Source of the DNA: Hyphomicrobium sp. | Lineage (GTDB): Bacteria; Pseudomonadota; Alphaproteobacteria; Rhizobiales; Hyphomicrobiaceae | Direction: 5' to 3' | Assembly (NCBI GenBank): GCA_016716675.1 | Contig: JADJVG010000004.1 | Coordinates: forward strand, 1-64,000 | DNA: 64,000 bases | Part shown: piece by piece, positions 46,047 to 54,831 of the stretch | Numbering within the stretch: the stretch's first letter is position 1 | Layout: each line of letters begins with the position of its first letter | Notes under the pieces: generated by a model | What the model was told of the DNA's origin: nothing | Seen by the model: the letters and a program-made list of their open reading frames with translations, nothing else | Database searches by the model: none | Made by a program: the position numbers and the translations under genes

Positions 46047-46703
46047 ATGTCGATTTCTGACAATAATGGTGTTCTGGTCATCGGCGCCGATGCCGTGTTG
46101 ACCGGCAACGTAAAAGGCGCGCGCCGGGTCGAAGTGTTCGGCACGGTCGATGGCGGCGTTGCTGCCGGTGATGTCACTGTGCGCCAGGGCGGCCAGCTGA
46201 CCGGCTGGATCAAGGCGGAAACGTCGACGGTCGAAGGCAATCTCAACGGCGATGTGCGCGTTCATAACCTCATAACGATCCGTTCGACCGGTTCGGTCAC
46301 GGGGAACGTCAAATACGGCCGCTTGGCGATGGATGAGGGCGCGGAATTGGCGGCGAGCGTGCGCAACGTACCGCCGTCGCTGGCGGGCGATCTCGATCTG
46401 TCGGTGACGCGCGGCAAATCCGTGCGCATCACACCGGCCGATCTGTCGGCCATCGATCCCGACGACGCACCTCACAACCTGACCTTCAAAATTACTAATA
46501 TTTCGGGCGGCGCGATCACCCGGTCAGACGCTCCGGGTCGAGCGTTCGATACGTTCACGCAGGCCGATCTGCTTGCCGGCGGCGTGCACTTCACGCACGA
46601 CAGCGGCGCCAGCGACAGCGCCAGCTTCGACGTGATGGTCAGCGATGCCGAAGGCGCCACGTCGGGTGCTGCTCAAACAGTCAAAATCGCGGTACGCGCC
46701 TAG
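46047..46703 (+). CDS. Bactofilin fused to a cadherin/CSPG-like domain
   Basis: Start at ATG 46047 (MSISDNNGVLVIGADAVLTG) with GTGGGAA upstream. Residues about 8-105 are a bactofilin domain: short repeats with GNVKGARRVEVFGTVDGGV and GNLNGDVRVHNLITIRSTG. From about residue 125 a second domain follows: VRITPADLSAIDPDD, FTQADLLAGGVHFTHDSGAS and SFDVMVSDAEG, the pattern of CSPG/cadherin_3-like repeats. Bactofilins form cytoplasmic filaments, while CSPG-like repeats are normally extracellular. No signal peptide is seen. The combination is unusual. Confidence 0.82.
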   Translation: MSISDNNGVLVIGADAVLTGNVKGARRVEVFGTVDGGVAAGDVTVRQGGQLTGWIKAETSTVEGNLNGDVRVHNLITIRSTGSVTGNVKYGRLAMDEGAELAASVRNVPPSLAGDLDLSVTRGKSVRITPADLSAIDPDDAPHNLTFKITNISGGAITRSDAPGRAFDTFTQADLLAGGVHFTHDSGASDSASFDVMVSDAEGATSGAAQTVKIAVRA

Positions 46704-46725
46704 CCTACGAAACGTGCCTTCGAAA

Positions 46726-47505
46726 TTAGGCTTCGAGAAAAGCTGCGAAGTTTTCTGCTAGAGTCTTGCGCAGCAGTGCGCTGTATCCCGCATGCGCTGT
46801 GTGGCTGGGTCCTATGCGTCCATAGTGCGCTTTGGCTTCCTTCTTCAGCGCCTTCAGCACGATGGGCGTGGCGACCGGTGAGAGATGCGCGCCGCGCCCT
46901 GATTGGAGCGTCGTCAGCAGGCCGTGCATCTCGCCTTGAATGGTGGGGCGGGCAACGACGATCATGCGGTGCTGACCATGGCGATTGGTGACCAGATAGA
47001 TGTGTCCCGATTGGTGGGGTACGGCGACGCTGCCGAATTGCGCATAGTCTTTGTCGGTGCGTTCCAGCTCGCGAAACACCAGCGTTGCGGTCGCGTCATC
47101 CCAGGTGATGTCAGTTCGGTAGGCATACACCGCTCCCTTGTCGCCGAAGGAGGGACGGATGGTCAGATACGATCCCTCGAGCCAGGAGACGGCGGCGCGG
47201 TTGTAATTGCCGAGCCCATCAGGTGCCGTGCCGTTGGCCTCGCGGGCGATGCCATTAGCGGAGCCGCCGTTGAGATGAGTGCGGTCGAGCAGTTTGGCGC
47301 CGAGCCCTTCTTCCAAGCGGACGACGGTGCCGAGGGTGAAGGCACGTCGGCCGGCGAGCACTTTTTCCAGAGTTGAAATCGAAATCTTGGCGGCATCGGC
47401 GAGCGCTTGGCGGGTCATGCGCCGCCGCGCCAGTTCTTCGCGCACACGGTTGGATAAGGTCTCGCAGTCCAACTCCGAAAAGTTCCGCGGTTTCTGTGAT
47501 GGCAT
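46726..47505 (-). CDS. XRE-type helix-turn-helix regulator with a C-terminal domain of unknown function
   Basis: 259 residues. Residues about 15-75 form an XRE helix-turn-helix (MTRQALADAAKISISTLEKVLAGRRAF). A linker leads to a beta-rich C-terminal domain with paired motifs such as GSYLTIRPSF and VYAYRTDITWDD that I do not recognise; it may sense a ligand. It converges with the bactofilin gene and diverges from bchE across a 418-bp gap. Confidence 0.8.
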   Translation of the reverse strand: MPSQKPRNFSELDCETLSNRVREELARRRMTRQALADAAKISISTLEKVLAGRRAFTLGTVVRLEEGLGAKLLDRTHLNGGSANGIAREANGTAPDGLGNYNRAAVSWLEGSYLTIRPSFGDKGAVYAYRTDITWDDATATLVFRELERTDKDYAQFGSVAVPHQSGHIYLVTNRHGQHRMIVVARPTIQGEMHGLLTTLQSGRGAHLSPVATPIVLKALKKEAKAHYGRIGPSHTAHAGYSALLRKTLAENFAAFLEA

Positions 47506-47923
47506 GAAGGCCCCGGCGTGCTGCGCCTGTCTGTGACGGCGTATGTGAGTGGTAGCGGCTGCGTGAATGGACCCTCACATATCCGCACAACGACGGCAGC
47601 AGCAAGGCTGCAGGGCGGCAGAGTGCCGTAAAAAGCCGGTTTTTACAGTGTCATGGCTAACGCTGCGCGGCGACACTTCGGGTTGCGGCCAGCCGGCCGC
47701 GTTGCCCCGGAGGTGCCCCATGACGCTGCGACCCGAGCCGCAAGACGCTGCTGCCACGCCCCAACCCCTGCGCGTGCCACCATCCACATCGCGCCGCGAC
47801 CCCGCGCGGCCGTGTTCGTCTTGGGTCTCGTCGCAGCGTCCCCCTCTGAGCCGCGCGGCGTTCTAGGCGCGTTCGGCGAACGGCTGTTGGCGCGCCGCGC
47901 CGGTCAGTGGTGAGGGCCGATAA
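47506..47923. promoter_or_regulatory. Divergent regulatory gap with an AT-rich palindrome at 47628-47646
   Basis: No gene is seen in this gap between the XRE regulator and bchE. GTAAAAA-GCCGG-TTTTTAC (47628-47646) is a perfect inverted repeat, a candidate operator in otherwise GC-rich DNA. A GTGTC...GACAC pair (about 47647-47675) lies next to it. No PpsR (TGT-N12-ACA) or FNR site and no cobalamin riboswitch is recognisable. Confidence 0.4.
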
Positions 47924-49437
47924 ATGCAGATCGTGATGATCAACCCGCCGCACCAATCGATTGGCTCACGCATGCCGGGCGAGATGCTGCCGCCGCTCGG
48001 ACTGCTGGCGATTGGCGGTCCGCTGATCGACGACGGCCATGACGTGTCGCTGGTTGACGGCGACATTGATAACCTGCCGCTCGACCGGATCGCGGCCGAG
48101 GCAGCTGCCCGTGCGCCCGGCGTTATCCTGATCGGCCATAACGGTTCGACGTCGGCGCATCCGACGATCGCGGCGCTTCTCCCCCTGGTGCGCGCGCTGC
48201 TGCCGGATGTCGTCATCATCTACGGTGGCGTCTTCCCGACATACCATTGGAAAGAGTGCTCGACGAATGCCCCGAAGTCGATTGCGTCGTTCGCGGCGAA
48301 GGTGAGGAGACCACGCGTCGAGTGCTCAGCGCGCTTGAAGCCAGCCATCCGCTCGACGCGATACCCGGCATAGCGATCCGCAAGGGCGGCGTTGCGCACG
48401 CGACGCCACCCGCCGCAATGATCCAGAACCTCGACGATTATCGCATCGGGTGGGAGCTGATCGACCACGCGCGCTACAGCTACTATGGCGGCAAGCGCGG
48501 CGTCGTCATGCAATTCTCGCGGGGATGTCCGCATCTGTGCAGCTATTGCGGCCAGCGCGGCTTCTGGACCCGCTGGCGGCATCGCGACCCACAAAAATTC
48601 GCCGCCGAACTCGGCCGCCTCTACCGCGAGCACGGCGTGACCATGATCTCATTCGCCGATGAAAACCCGACGACCTCCAAGAAGGTCTGGCGCGAGCTCT
48701 TAAAGGCCATCATTGCCGAAGACGTGCCGTTGACGATGATCGCAACGCTGCGCGCCGACGATATCGTGCGCGATGCCGATATTCTGCATCTTTATCGTAA
48801 AGCCGGGTTCGTGCGCTTTCTGATCGGCATGGAGCACACCGACGCCCTGACGCTGGAGAAAGTCCGCAAGGGTGGTGCGGCCAGCACCGACCGTGAAGCG
48901 ATCCGGCTGTTGCGCCGCCACGGAATTCTGTCGCTCTGTTCGTATGTTGTCGGTTTCGAGGATGAGAGGCTGATCGACTACGTCCGCGCCTTCCGGCAGC
49001 TGCTGGTCTACGATCCCGACCAGATCATAACGCTGTTCGTGACGCCGCACCGCTGGACGCCGTTCTTCCGCGACGCCCGCGAGCGCCGCGTCATCCAACT
49101 GGATCGCAGGCGCTGGGACTACAAGAACCAAGTGCTCGAAAACCGTCACCTGCCGCCGTGGGTCACATTCCTTGCCGTCAAGCTGCTTGAAGTGCTGGTG
49201 CAGGCAAGACCGAAAGCCCTGCTGCGCACGTATCTGCATCCGGACCCCGTCGCCCGTGATGGTATGCGTTGGTACGGCCGCATTGGCCGCCGCGTCTGGC
49301 TGCACGAAATCAAATGCTTTGTGTTTCGCGACCGTCGCGTGAACGACGGCCCGGCCCTCGCCGCCTTCTGGGGCGCGCCGCAGGCGGCGGAGGAGGAGGC
49401 GTTGCGGGTCACGCGTCCGCTTCCCAAGGCCGCGTAG
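47924..49437 (+). CDS. bchE: Anaerobic Mg-protoporphyrin IX monomethyl ester cyclase-like, B12/radical SAM (apparent frameshift)
   Basis: About 505 residues. The N-terminal cobalamin-binding domain (MINPPHQSIGSRMPGEMLPPLG, HNGSTSAHP, YGGVFPTYHW) is followed by a radical SAM domain with SRGCPHLCSYCGQRGFWTRW (CxxxCxxC). The later segments ADENPT, LIGMEHTDALTLEKVRKGG and WDYKNQVL fit BchE closely. The frame changes at about 48251 in an AAA run, where one A seems to be missing. BchE closes the fifth ring of bacteriochlorophyll without oxygen. No other bch, crt or puf gene is present, so a different porphyrin-type role is possible. Confidence 0.8.
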
Positions 49438-49463
49438 TACGCCGCGTAACAGCTTCGCAGATG

Positions 49464-50479
49464 CTAAATCATCGCCCCGCCGTGATGGCGGCGGTAGGTT
49501 TCCGACGGCAACTCGCCGAACATCACCTTATAATCGCGGGCAAAACGGCCGAAATGCCAGAAGCCCCACATGGTCGCCGCGTCCGTCACACTCTTCGAAG
49601 TTTTGATGGCGCGCCGCGCACCGTTCAGACGCACGATCCGCAGGAAGGCGGCCGGGCTGATACCCAGCACATCCTGGAAACAATACTGCAGGTTACGCCG
49701 GCTGATACCGACGGCACGGCATAAATCGCCGATGGTCAACGGCATGTCGGGATGGTCCATGACCAGATCGCGCACCGTCGCGACGATCATCCAGCGTTTG
49801 GCGGGTGGGATAGACGGGCCGGTATTGGGTTGGTCATCCGAGAGCACCTGCGCCAGATTGGAGATCAGCGTGCTCTTCAAGGCGCGAACGTAGTCTTCGT
49901 CGTCGGCCAGTTGCGGATTTTCGCGCAGCACTTCAAAGGCGCTGACAATAAGCTGCCGCAAGCCTTCGGCAACGCTGAGACGCGCGCGCCGCAGATGCGG
50001 CTGGTTCAGCGTTGAGAATACCGCCAGTTGCTCGTCGTCCGAAAAGGCAGCCGCCAAGTCTTCAATATCGACAACGATGCCGGCCATCACCAGGCCGCAG
50101 GGTGTGGAACTCCGAAGCCGTTGCGCCCTGAAAAGACGTGCACGGCTTCGCCCATCGTTGGTGCACCGCAAAAATGAGCGATGCCGGGAAAGCGCAGCGG
50201 CACACCCACGGCGCATAGGTTTGCGGGCAATTCGCCCGTTTGGAACAACTCGCTGTCGGTCTGCTCCATGAAAAGATGTAGGCCAGCAAAACTGGTTTCT
50301 GCGATTGAGCCTTTGAAAACGCCCGAGGAAAGCTGCGCGTAGCTTTGGTTCCATCCCCGCAGCAACGCCGCCTGCTCATCGACATCTTGCGTCGCAGCAA
50401 AACTCAACGAGGCGCGCGCCCCACCAGGAGGCGCCGTGGCAAAAGACTGGCTGTGCGTTGCACCCATCGGCTCGGCCAT
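49464..50479 (-). CDS. AraC-family regulator, EutR-like (apparent frameshift)
   Basis: Two frames make one protein of about 338 residues. The N-terminal sensor part (from ATG 50479) runs to VHVFSGRNGFG. After a one-base shift near 50110 it continues as TPCGLVMAGIVVDIEDLAAAF. The C-terminus has two helix-turn-helix units (MPLTIGDLCRAVGISRRNLQYCF and ATMWGFWHFGRFARDYKVMFGELPS) in the EutR style. It faces away from the ethanolamine genes across a 590-bp gap and is the likely activator of eat-eutB-eutC, responding to ethanolamine and cobalamin; that is inference from position. Confidence 0.8.
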
Positions 50480-51070
50480 AACCCTCAGAACGTCACATCG
50501 AAGGCATTTTTCCAGCTGCGGTATTGTTACTAAAAACGCGCTAAAATCAACAGGAAAGCGCGATCTTCACGATGTCCGTTCCGGAAAAAATACAGCTCGG
50601 CTCATCGCCGGACAGTGCGATCGCGTGCCGATGTCCAACGCAAATCGTAGTACCTTCGAATAATGATGCGACGACTTGCCAAAAGTGGATAGCGCCTCTT
50701 CCACAAGTCAGTTCTGTTCAATCATCCGATGCTCTGAATGAGGTACCGGCCGCATCAACGGTCAATAAGAACACCCTCACGGCAAGGATGGCAGTGAACG
50801 GATGGACAAGGGATCAGGTCATGCAACAGCACGTAAAAGGGAAGACGGGACCTATTTCAAAGGCTCAAGTTGCCTCGCTGGTAATGTCTCAATGGCGTCT
50901 TGAATCCCCATTTATCGCCGCGCCTCCGGCACTGCAAAATTACTGACGGCCTTTGGCGTGTTTTCACGCCGGTAGGACTGGCAGGAACAAAACGTACACT
51001 CAATCGAAACAACATTAACGAGCCGCATCAAACGCACTTTTGCGTTTTGAATTCTGGCCGGGGAGCGCAC
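50480..51070. promoter_or_regulatory. Divergent control region of the ethanolamine genes
   Basis: This 590-bp gap is more AT-rich than its surroundings. An open frame at 50572-50946 does not look like a protein and is not counted. Two inverted repeats lie close to the permease start: GGCGTG-TTTT-CACGCC (about 50956-50971) and AAACGCA-CTTT-TGCGTTT (about 51029-51046). They may be regulator sites or leader hairpins. Confidence 0.4.
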
Positions 51071-52510
51071 ATGGAACCACATGGCACGGGTGGAGTCGAA
51101 TACGAGAAAGTCGATACCGACTATTTCAATCAGCGACAGTTGAAGCGCGGTGCAGCGGGCTGGGTCCTGCTGGTCGGCCTCGGAGTGGCGTACGTGATTT
51201 CCGGCGATTACGCCGGTTGGAACTTCGGCCTGGAACAAGGCGGTTGGGGCGGCTTGATGATCGCGTCGCTGCTGATGGCCCTGATGTATACGTGCATGTG
51301 CTTCGCACTTGCTGAGTTGGCGACGATCGCGCCGACAGCTGGTGGCGGCTACGGTTTTGCCCGTCGGGCGTTTGGACCGTGGGGCGGCTTTCTAACGGGC
51401 ACTGCAATCCTCATTGAGTATGCCATCGCGCCGGCGGCCATTGCCGTTTTCATCGGCGGGTACATGAAGTCGTTGTTTGAAATCGACATCTCGCAATGGA
51501 TCATATCGGCGAGCTTCTTCGCCGTGTTTCTCGGCATCCATATGTACGGTGCTGGCGAAGCGTTACGGCTGATTTTTGCCATCACCGCGTTGGCCGTGAT
51601 CGCGCTCGTGGTCTGGGTTGTTGCGATGATCCCATTCTTCGATAGCGCTAAATGGTACGACATTGCCGTCAATCCGGAGGCGGTTGGTGCGTCGCCGTTC
51701 CTGCCGTTTGGATATTTAGGGATATGGGCAGCAATTCCATTCGCCATGTGGTTCTTCCTGGCTATTGAGGGCGTTCCGCTTGCAGCCGAAGAGACGAGCG
51801 ATCCCAAACGCGACCTGCCGCGCGGCCTTCTGGTCGGCATGTTCGTGCTGCTCGGTTTCTGCGCGTTGATCATGATCCTTGGCCCTGGTGGTGTCGGTTC
51901 GGACACGCTGAAGACCAACACCAATCCGCTGGTCGCAGCGCTTGAACACCCGGCCACCTATGGCGGACCGACGTGGGTTTCGAAGTTCGTCAACTTCGTT
52001 GGTTTGGCAGGGTTGATCGCTAGCTTCTTCTCGATCATCTACGCCTATTCGCGTCTCGTCTTCGCCATGTCGCGCGCCGGCTATCTGCCGCGTGGCCTGT
52101 CGCTGACGAATTCGCGTCAATCGCCGTGGGTCGCACTGATCGTGCCGGGCATGATCGGCTTTCTGCTATCGTTGACGGAACAAGGCGATCAGTTGATCCT
52201 GATGGCCGTGTTTGGCGCCACGATTTCCTACATTCTGATGATGGCCTCGCACATCAAGCTGCGGGTTTCCGAGCCGAATCTGCCGCGCCCGTATACGACG
52301 CCCGGTGGTATTCTGACGTCGGGAACCGCGCTGGTTCTGGCGTGCATTGCTCTGGCGGCTGTGTTCCTCAGCGACAAGACGATGGCAGTTGCCGGTTATG
52401 ATGTCAGCGTGGCGGCTCTGTCAGGCATTGCGTACGCCATCCTGGTTGCCTATTTCGCTCTCTATAGCCGCCACCACCTTGTTGCGGCAGCACCTGGCGA
52501 AGAAGACTGA
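51071..52510 (+). CDS. eat: Ethanolamine permease
   Basis: 479 residues from ATG 51071, with a GGGGAG site upstream. Twelve hydrophobic segments of the amino acid-polyamine-organocation type, with GYVISGDYAGWNFGL-like opening (VAYVISGDYAGWNFGLEQGG), ELATIAPTAGGGYGFARRAF and AIEGVPLAAEETSDPKRDLP, match bacterial ethanolamine permeases. It would bring ethanolamine through the inner membrane for EutBC, encoded directly downstream. Confidence 0.92.
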   Translation: MEPHGTGGVEYEKVDTDYFNQRQLKRGAAGWVLLVGLGVAYVISGDYAGWNFGLEQGGWGGLMIASLLMALMYTCMCFALAELATIAPTAGGGYGFARRAFGPWGGFLTGTAILIEYAIAPAAIAVFIGGYMKSLFEIDISQWIISASFFAVFLGIHMYGAGEALRLIFAITALAVIALVVWVVAMIPFFDSAKWYDIAVNPEAVGASPFLPFGYLGIWAAIPFAMWFFLAIEGVPLAAEETSDPKRDLPRGLLVGMFVLLGFCALIMILGPGGVGSDTLKTNTNPLVAALEHPATYGGPTWVSKFVNFVGLAGLIASFFSIIYAYSRLVFAMSRAGYLPRGLSLTNSRQSPWVALIVPGMIGFLLSLTEQGDQLILMAVFGATISYILMMASHIKLRVSEPNLPRPYTTPGGILTSGTALVLACIALAAVFLSDKTMAVAGYDVSVAALSGIAYAILVAYFALYSRHHLVAAAPGEED

Positions 52511-52597
52511 GCAGAGGCTCAACTACAAAAGTCATTGGCTGCCACTTGTGCATTTTATAAGTGGCAGCCAACTCTAAATATCACGCGGGAGAATGGC

Positions 52598-53986
52598 ATG
52601 CGGTACTCGCAATCAATCGGAACCCATACCTATACATTCGACAGTCTGCGGGAGGTGATGGCCAAGGCCAGCCCGGCGCGATCCGGCGATTATCTGGCCG
52701 GTGTTGCGGCCCGTGACGACGAAGAACGCATTGCGGCCCAAATGGCGCTTGCCAATCTGCCGTTGCGCACCTTCCTCAACGAGCACGTGGTTCCTTACGA
52801 GACCGACGAGGTTACGCGCCTCATCATCGACGAACACGACGCGCGCGCCTTCGCCGTCGTCTCACATCTCACCGTTGGCGGCTTCCGCGATTGGCTGTTG
52901 TCGGGTGCCGCCAATGAAGTGTCGCTCGCCGCGTTGGCCCCGGGCTTGACACCAGAAATGGTGGCGGCCGTCTCGAAGATCTGCCGCGTGCAGGATCTCA
53001 TTCTGGTGGCGCAGAAATGCCGCGTGGTCACCAAGTTCCGCAACACCATCGGCCTTAAGGGTCGGCTGTCGACGCGGCTGCAACCCAACCATCCGACCGA
53101 TGATCCGACGGGCATCGCGGCCAGCATTTTCGACGGCCTGATGTACGGCAGTGGCGATGCGGTGATCGGTATCAATCCCGCGACCGACAGCATTCCGGCG
53201 GTGATGACGCTGATCGAAATGCTGCACGAGGTGATCCAGCGCTACAACATCCCAACACAGTCGTGCATCCTGTCTCACGTGACGACCAGCATCGAGGCGA
53301 TCAACCGTGGCGCGCCGATCGATCTGGTGTTCCAATCGATCGCCGGCACCGAAGCCGCCAATAAGAGCTTCGGCATCGATCTCAAAGTTCTGCAAGAAGG
53401 CCAGGACGCGGCCCTCGGATTGCAGCGCGGCACGGTTGGCAACAACGTCATGTATTTCGAGACCGGGCAGGGCAGCGCGCTTTCCGCCAACGCCCACCAC
53501 GGTGTTGATCAGCAGACCATCGAAACGCGCGCTTACGCGGTCGCACGCAAATTCAAGCCGCTGCTTGTCAATACCGTCGTCGGCTTCATCGGGCCGGAAT
53601 ACCTCTATGACGGCAAGCAGATCATCCGCGCCGGCCTCGAAGATCATTTCTGCGGCAAGCTGCTCGGCGTGCCGATGGGCTGCGATATTTGCTACACCAA
53701 CCATGCCGAAGCTGATCAGAACGATATGGATATGCTACTGACACTGCTCAGTGTCGCTGGCATCACCTTCATCATGGGCATCCCCGGTTCGGATGACATC
53801 ATGTTGAACTATCAGACCACCTCATTCCACGACGCGCTGTATGCGCGTCAGGTGCTCGGCTTAAAGCCCGCGCCGGAATTCGAGGATTGGCTGCGGACGT
53901 CCGGCATTTTCGATTCGGGCGACAGTCTGAAACTCGCCGATACGCTGCCGAAGTCGTTCCACCGGGCGCTGGCACACCTGCACTGA
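52598..53986 (+). CDS. eutB: Ethanolamine ammonia-lyase large subunit
   Basis: 462 residues from ATG 52598 (MRYSQSIGTHTYTFDSLREVM), with GGGAG upstream. TIM-barrel sequence with RLSTRLQPNHPTDDPTGIAAS, YFETGQGSALSANAHHGVDQ and the C-terminal MLNYQTTSFHDALYARQVLGL matches EutB along its whole length. With EutC and adenosylcobalamin it splits ethanolamine to acetaldehyde and ammonia. No microcompartment shell genes are nearby, as usual for short eut operons. Confidence 0.97.
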   Translation: MRYSQSIGTHTYTFDSLREVMAKASPARSGDYLAGVAARDDEERIAAQMALANLPLRTFLNEHVVPYETDEVTRLIIDEHDARAFAVVSHLTVGGFRDWLLSGAANEVSLAALAPGLTPEMVAAVSKICRVQDLILVAQKCRVVTKFRNTIGLKGRLSTRLQPNHPTDDPTGIAASIFDGLMYGSGDAVIGINPATDSIPAVMTLIEMLHEVIQRYNIPTQSCILSHVTTSIEAINRGAPIDLVFQSIAGTEAANKSFGIDLKVLQEGQDAALGLQRGTVGNNVMYFETGQGSALSANAHHGVDQQTIETRAYAVARKFKPLLVNTVVGFIGPEYLYDGKQIIRAGLEDHFCGKLLGVPMGCDICYTNHAEADQNDMDMLLTLLSVAGITFIMGIPGSDDIMLNYQTTSFHDALYARQVLGLKPAPEFEDWLRTSGIFDSGDSLKLADTLPKSFHRALAHLH

Positions 53987-53995
53987 GGGGCAAAC

Positions 53996-54808
53996 ATGTC
54001 GAATGATAGTGATGCGATCGTCGTCAAGAATCCTTGGGGCAAATTGCGCCAGCACACGTCGGCGCGTATTGCCTTGGGCCGATCCGGCACCAGTCTGCCG
54101 ACCGGCCCGCACCTTGAATTTCAGCTAGCCCATGCGCGCGCCCGCAATGCCGTGCATCACGAACTGAATACGGTCGCCTTGAGCGATGCTCTGCGTGCGC
54201 GCGGCTTCGATGTAATCACGGCGCACAGCGCTGCCGAGAGCCGTCCGGTTTATCTGCAGCGTCCTGATAAAGGCCGCCGTCTCGATGCGCCGTCGCGTTC
54301 GGCGCTGGAGATTCGGCCGGCGGATACCGAGCCTGCGGACGTGGTGTTTGTTATCGGCGATGGCCTTTCGGCGCTGGCAATCGAAGAAAACGCCGTCGCC
54401 TTTCTCGATGCCGTGATGCCGTCGCTGAAGGCGGATCACTGGCGCGTCGGCCCCGTTGTAGTCGTGTCGCAAGCCCGCGTCGCGGTCGGTGACGAGGTGG
54501 CCGAAGTGCTTGGCGCCAAGATCGTCGTCGTCCTGATTGGTGAGCGGCCGGGATTAAGCTCGCCCGACAGCATGGGCATTTATATGACGCTCGGCCCGCG
54601 CAGCGGCATGACGGATGAATCGCGCAATTGCATTTCTAATGTTCGCGTGGAAGGGTTGCGTTACGACTTGGCGGCCCACAAGCTGCTCTACCTGATGACG
54701 GAAGCCAAAAAGCGCGGCCTCTCGGGCGTATTGTTGAAAGACGAGGCCGAAGATCTCTCCTCAAATGCCGTCACGACCGGTCAGAATTTCCTGCTTAGCG
54801 CCGATTGA
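53996..54808 (+). CDS. eutC: Ethanolamine ammonia-lyase small subunit
   Basis: 270 residues, 9 bp after eutB. Family segments ARIALGRSGTSLPTGPHLEFQLAHARARNAVH, VIGDGLSALAIEENAVAFLDA, LIGERPGLSSPDSMGIYMT and RNCISNVRVEGL are intact. It forms the cobalamin-binding part of the lyase with EutB. The FAD oxidoreductase gene follows within about 25 bp. Confidence 0.97.
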   Translation: MSNDSDAIVVKNPWGKLRQHTSARIALGRSGTSLPTGPHLEFQLAHARARNAVHHELNTVALSDALRARGFDVITAHSAAESRPVYLQRPDKGRRLDAPSRSALEIRPADTEPADVVFVIGDGLSALAIEENAVAFLDAVMPSLKADHWRVGPVVVVSQARVAVGDEVAEVLGAKIVVVLIGERPGLSSPDSMGIYMTLGPRSGMTDESRNCISNVRVEGLRYDLAAHKLLYLMTEAKKRGLSGVLLKDEAEDLSSNAVTTGQNFLLSAD

Positions 54809-54831
54809 CGGCGGCCCGCAGCGGTAGCGCT

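Noticed and set aside
47506..47923. Search for a cobalamin riboswitch, PpsR or FNR site before bchE
   Set aside because: No conserved riboswitch core and no TGT-N12-ACA or TTGAT-N4-ATCAA site could be seen.
50572..50946. Open frame of 125 codons upstream of the ethanolamine permease
   Set aside because: No ribosome site, protein-like pattern or family resemblance; it lies in an AT-rich control region and is probably chance.
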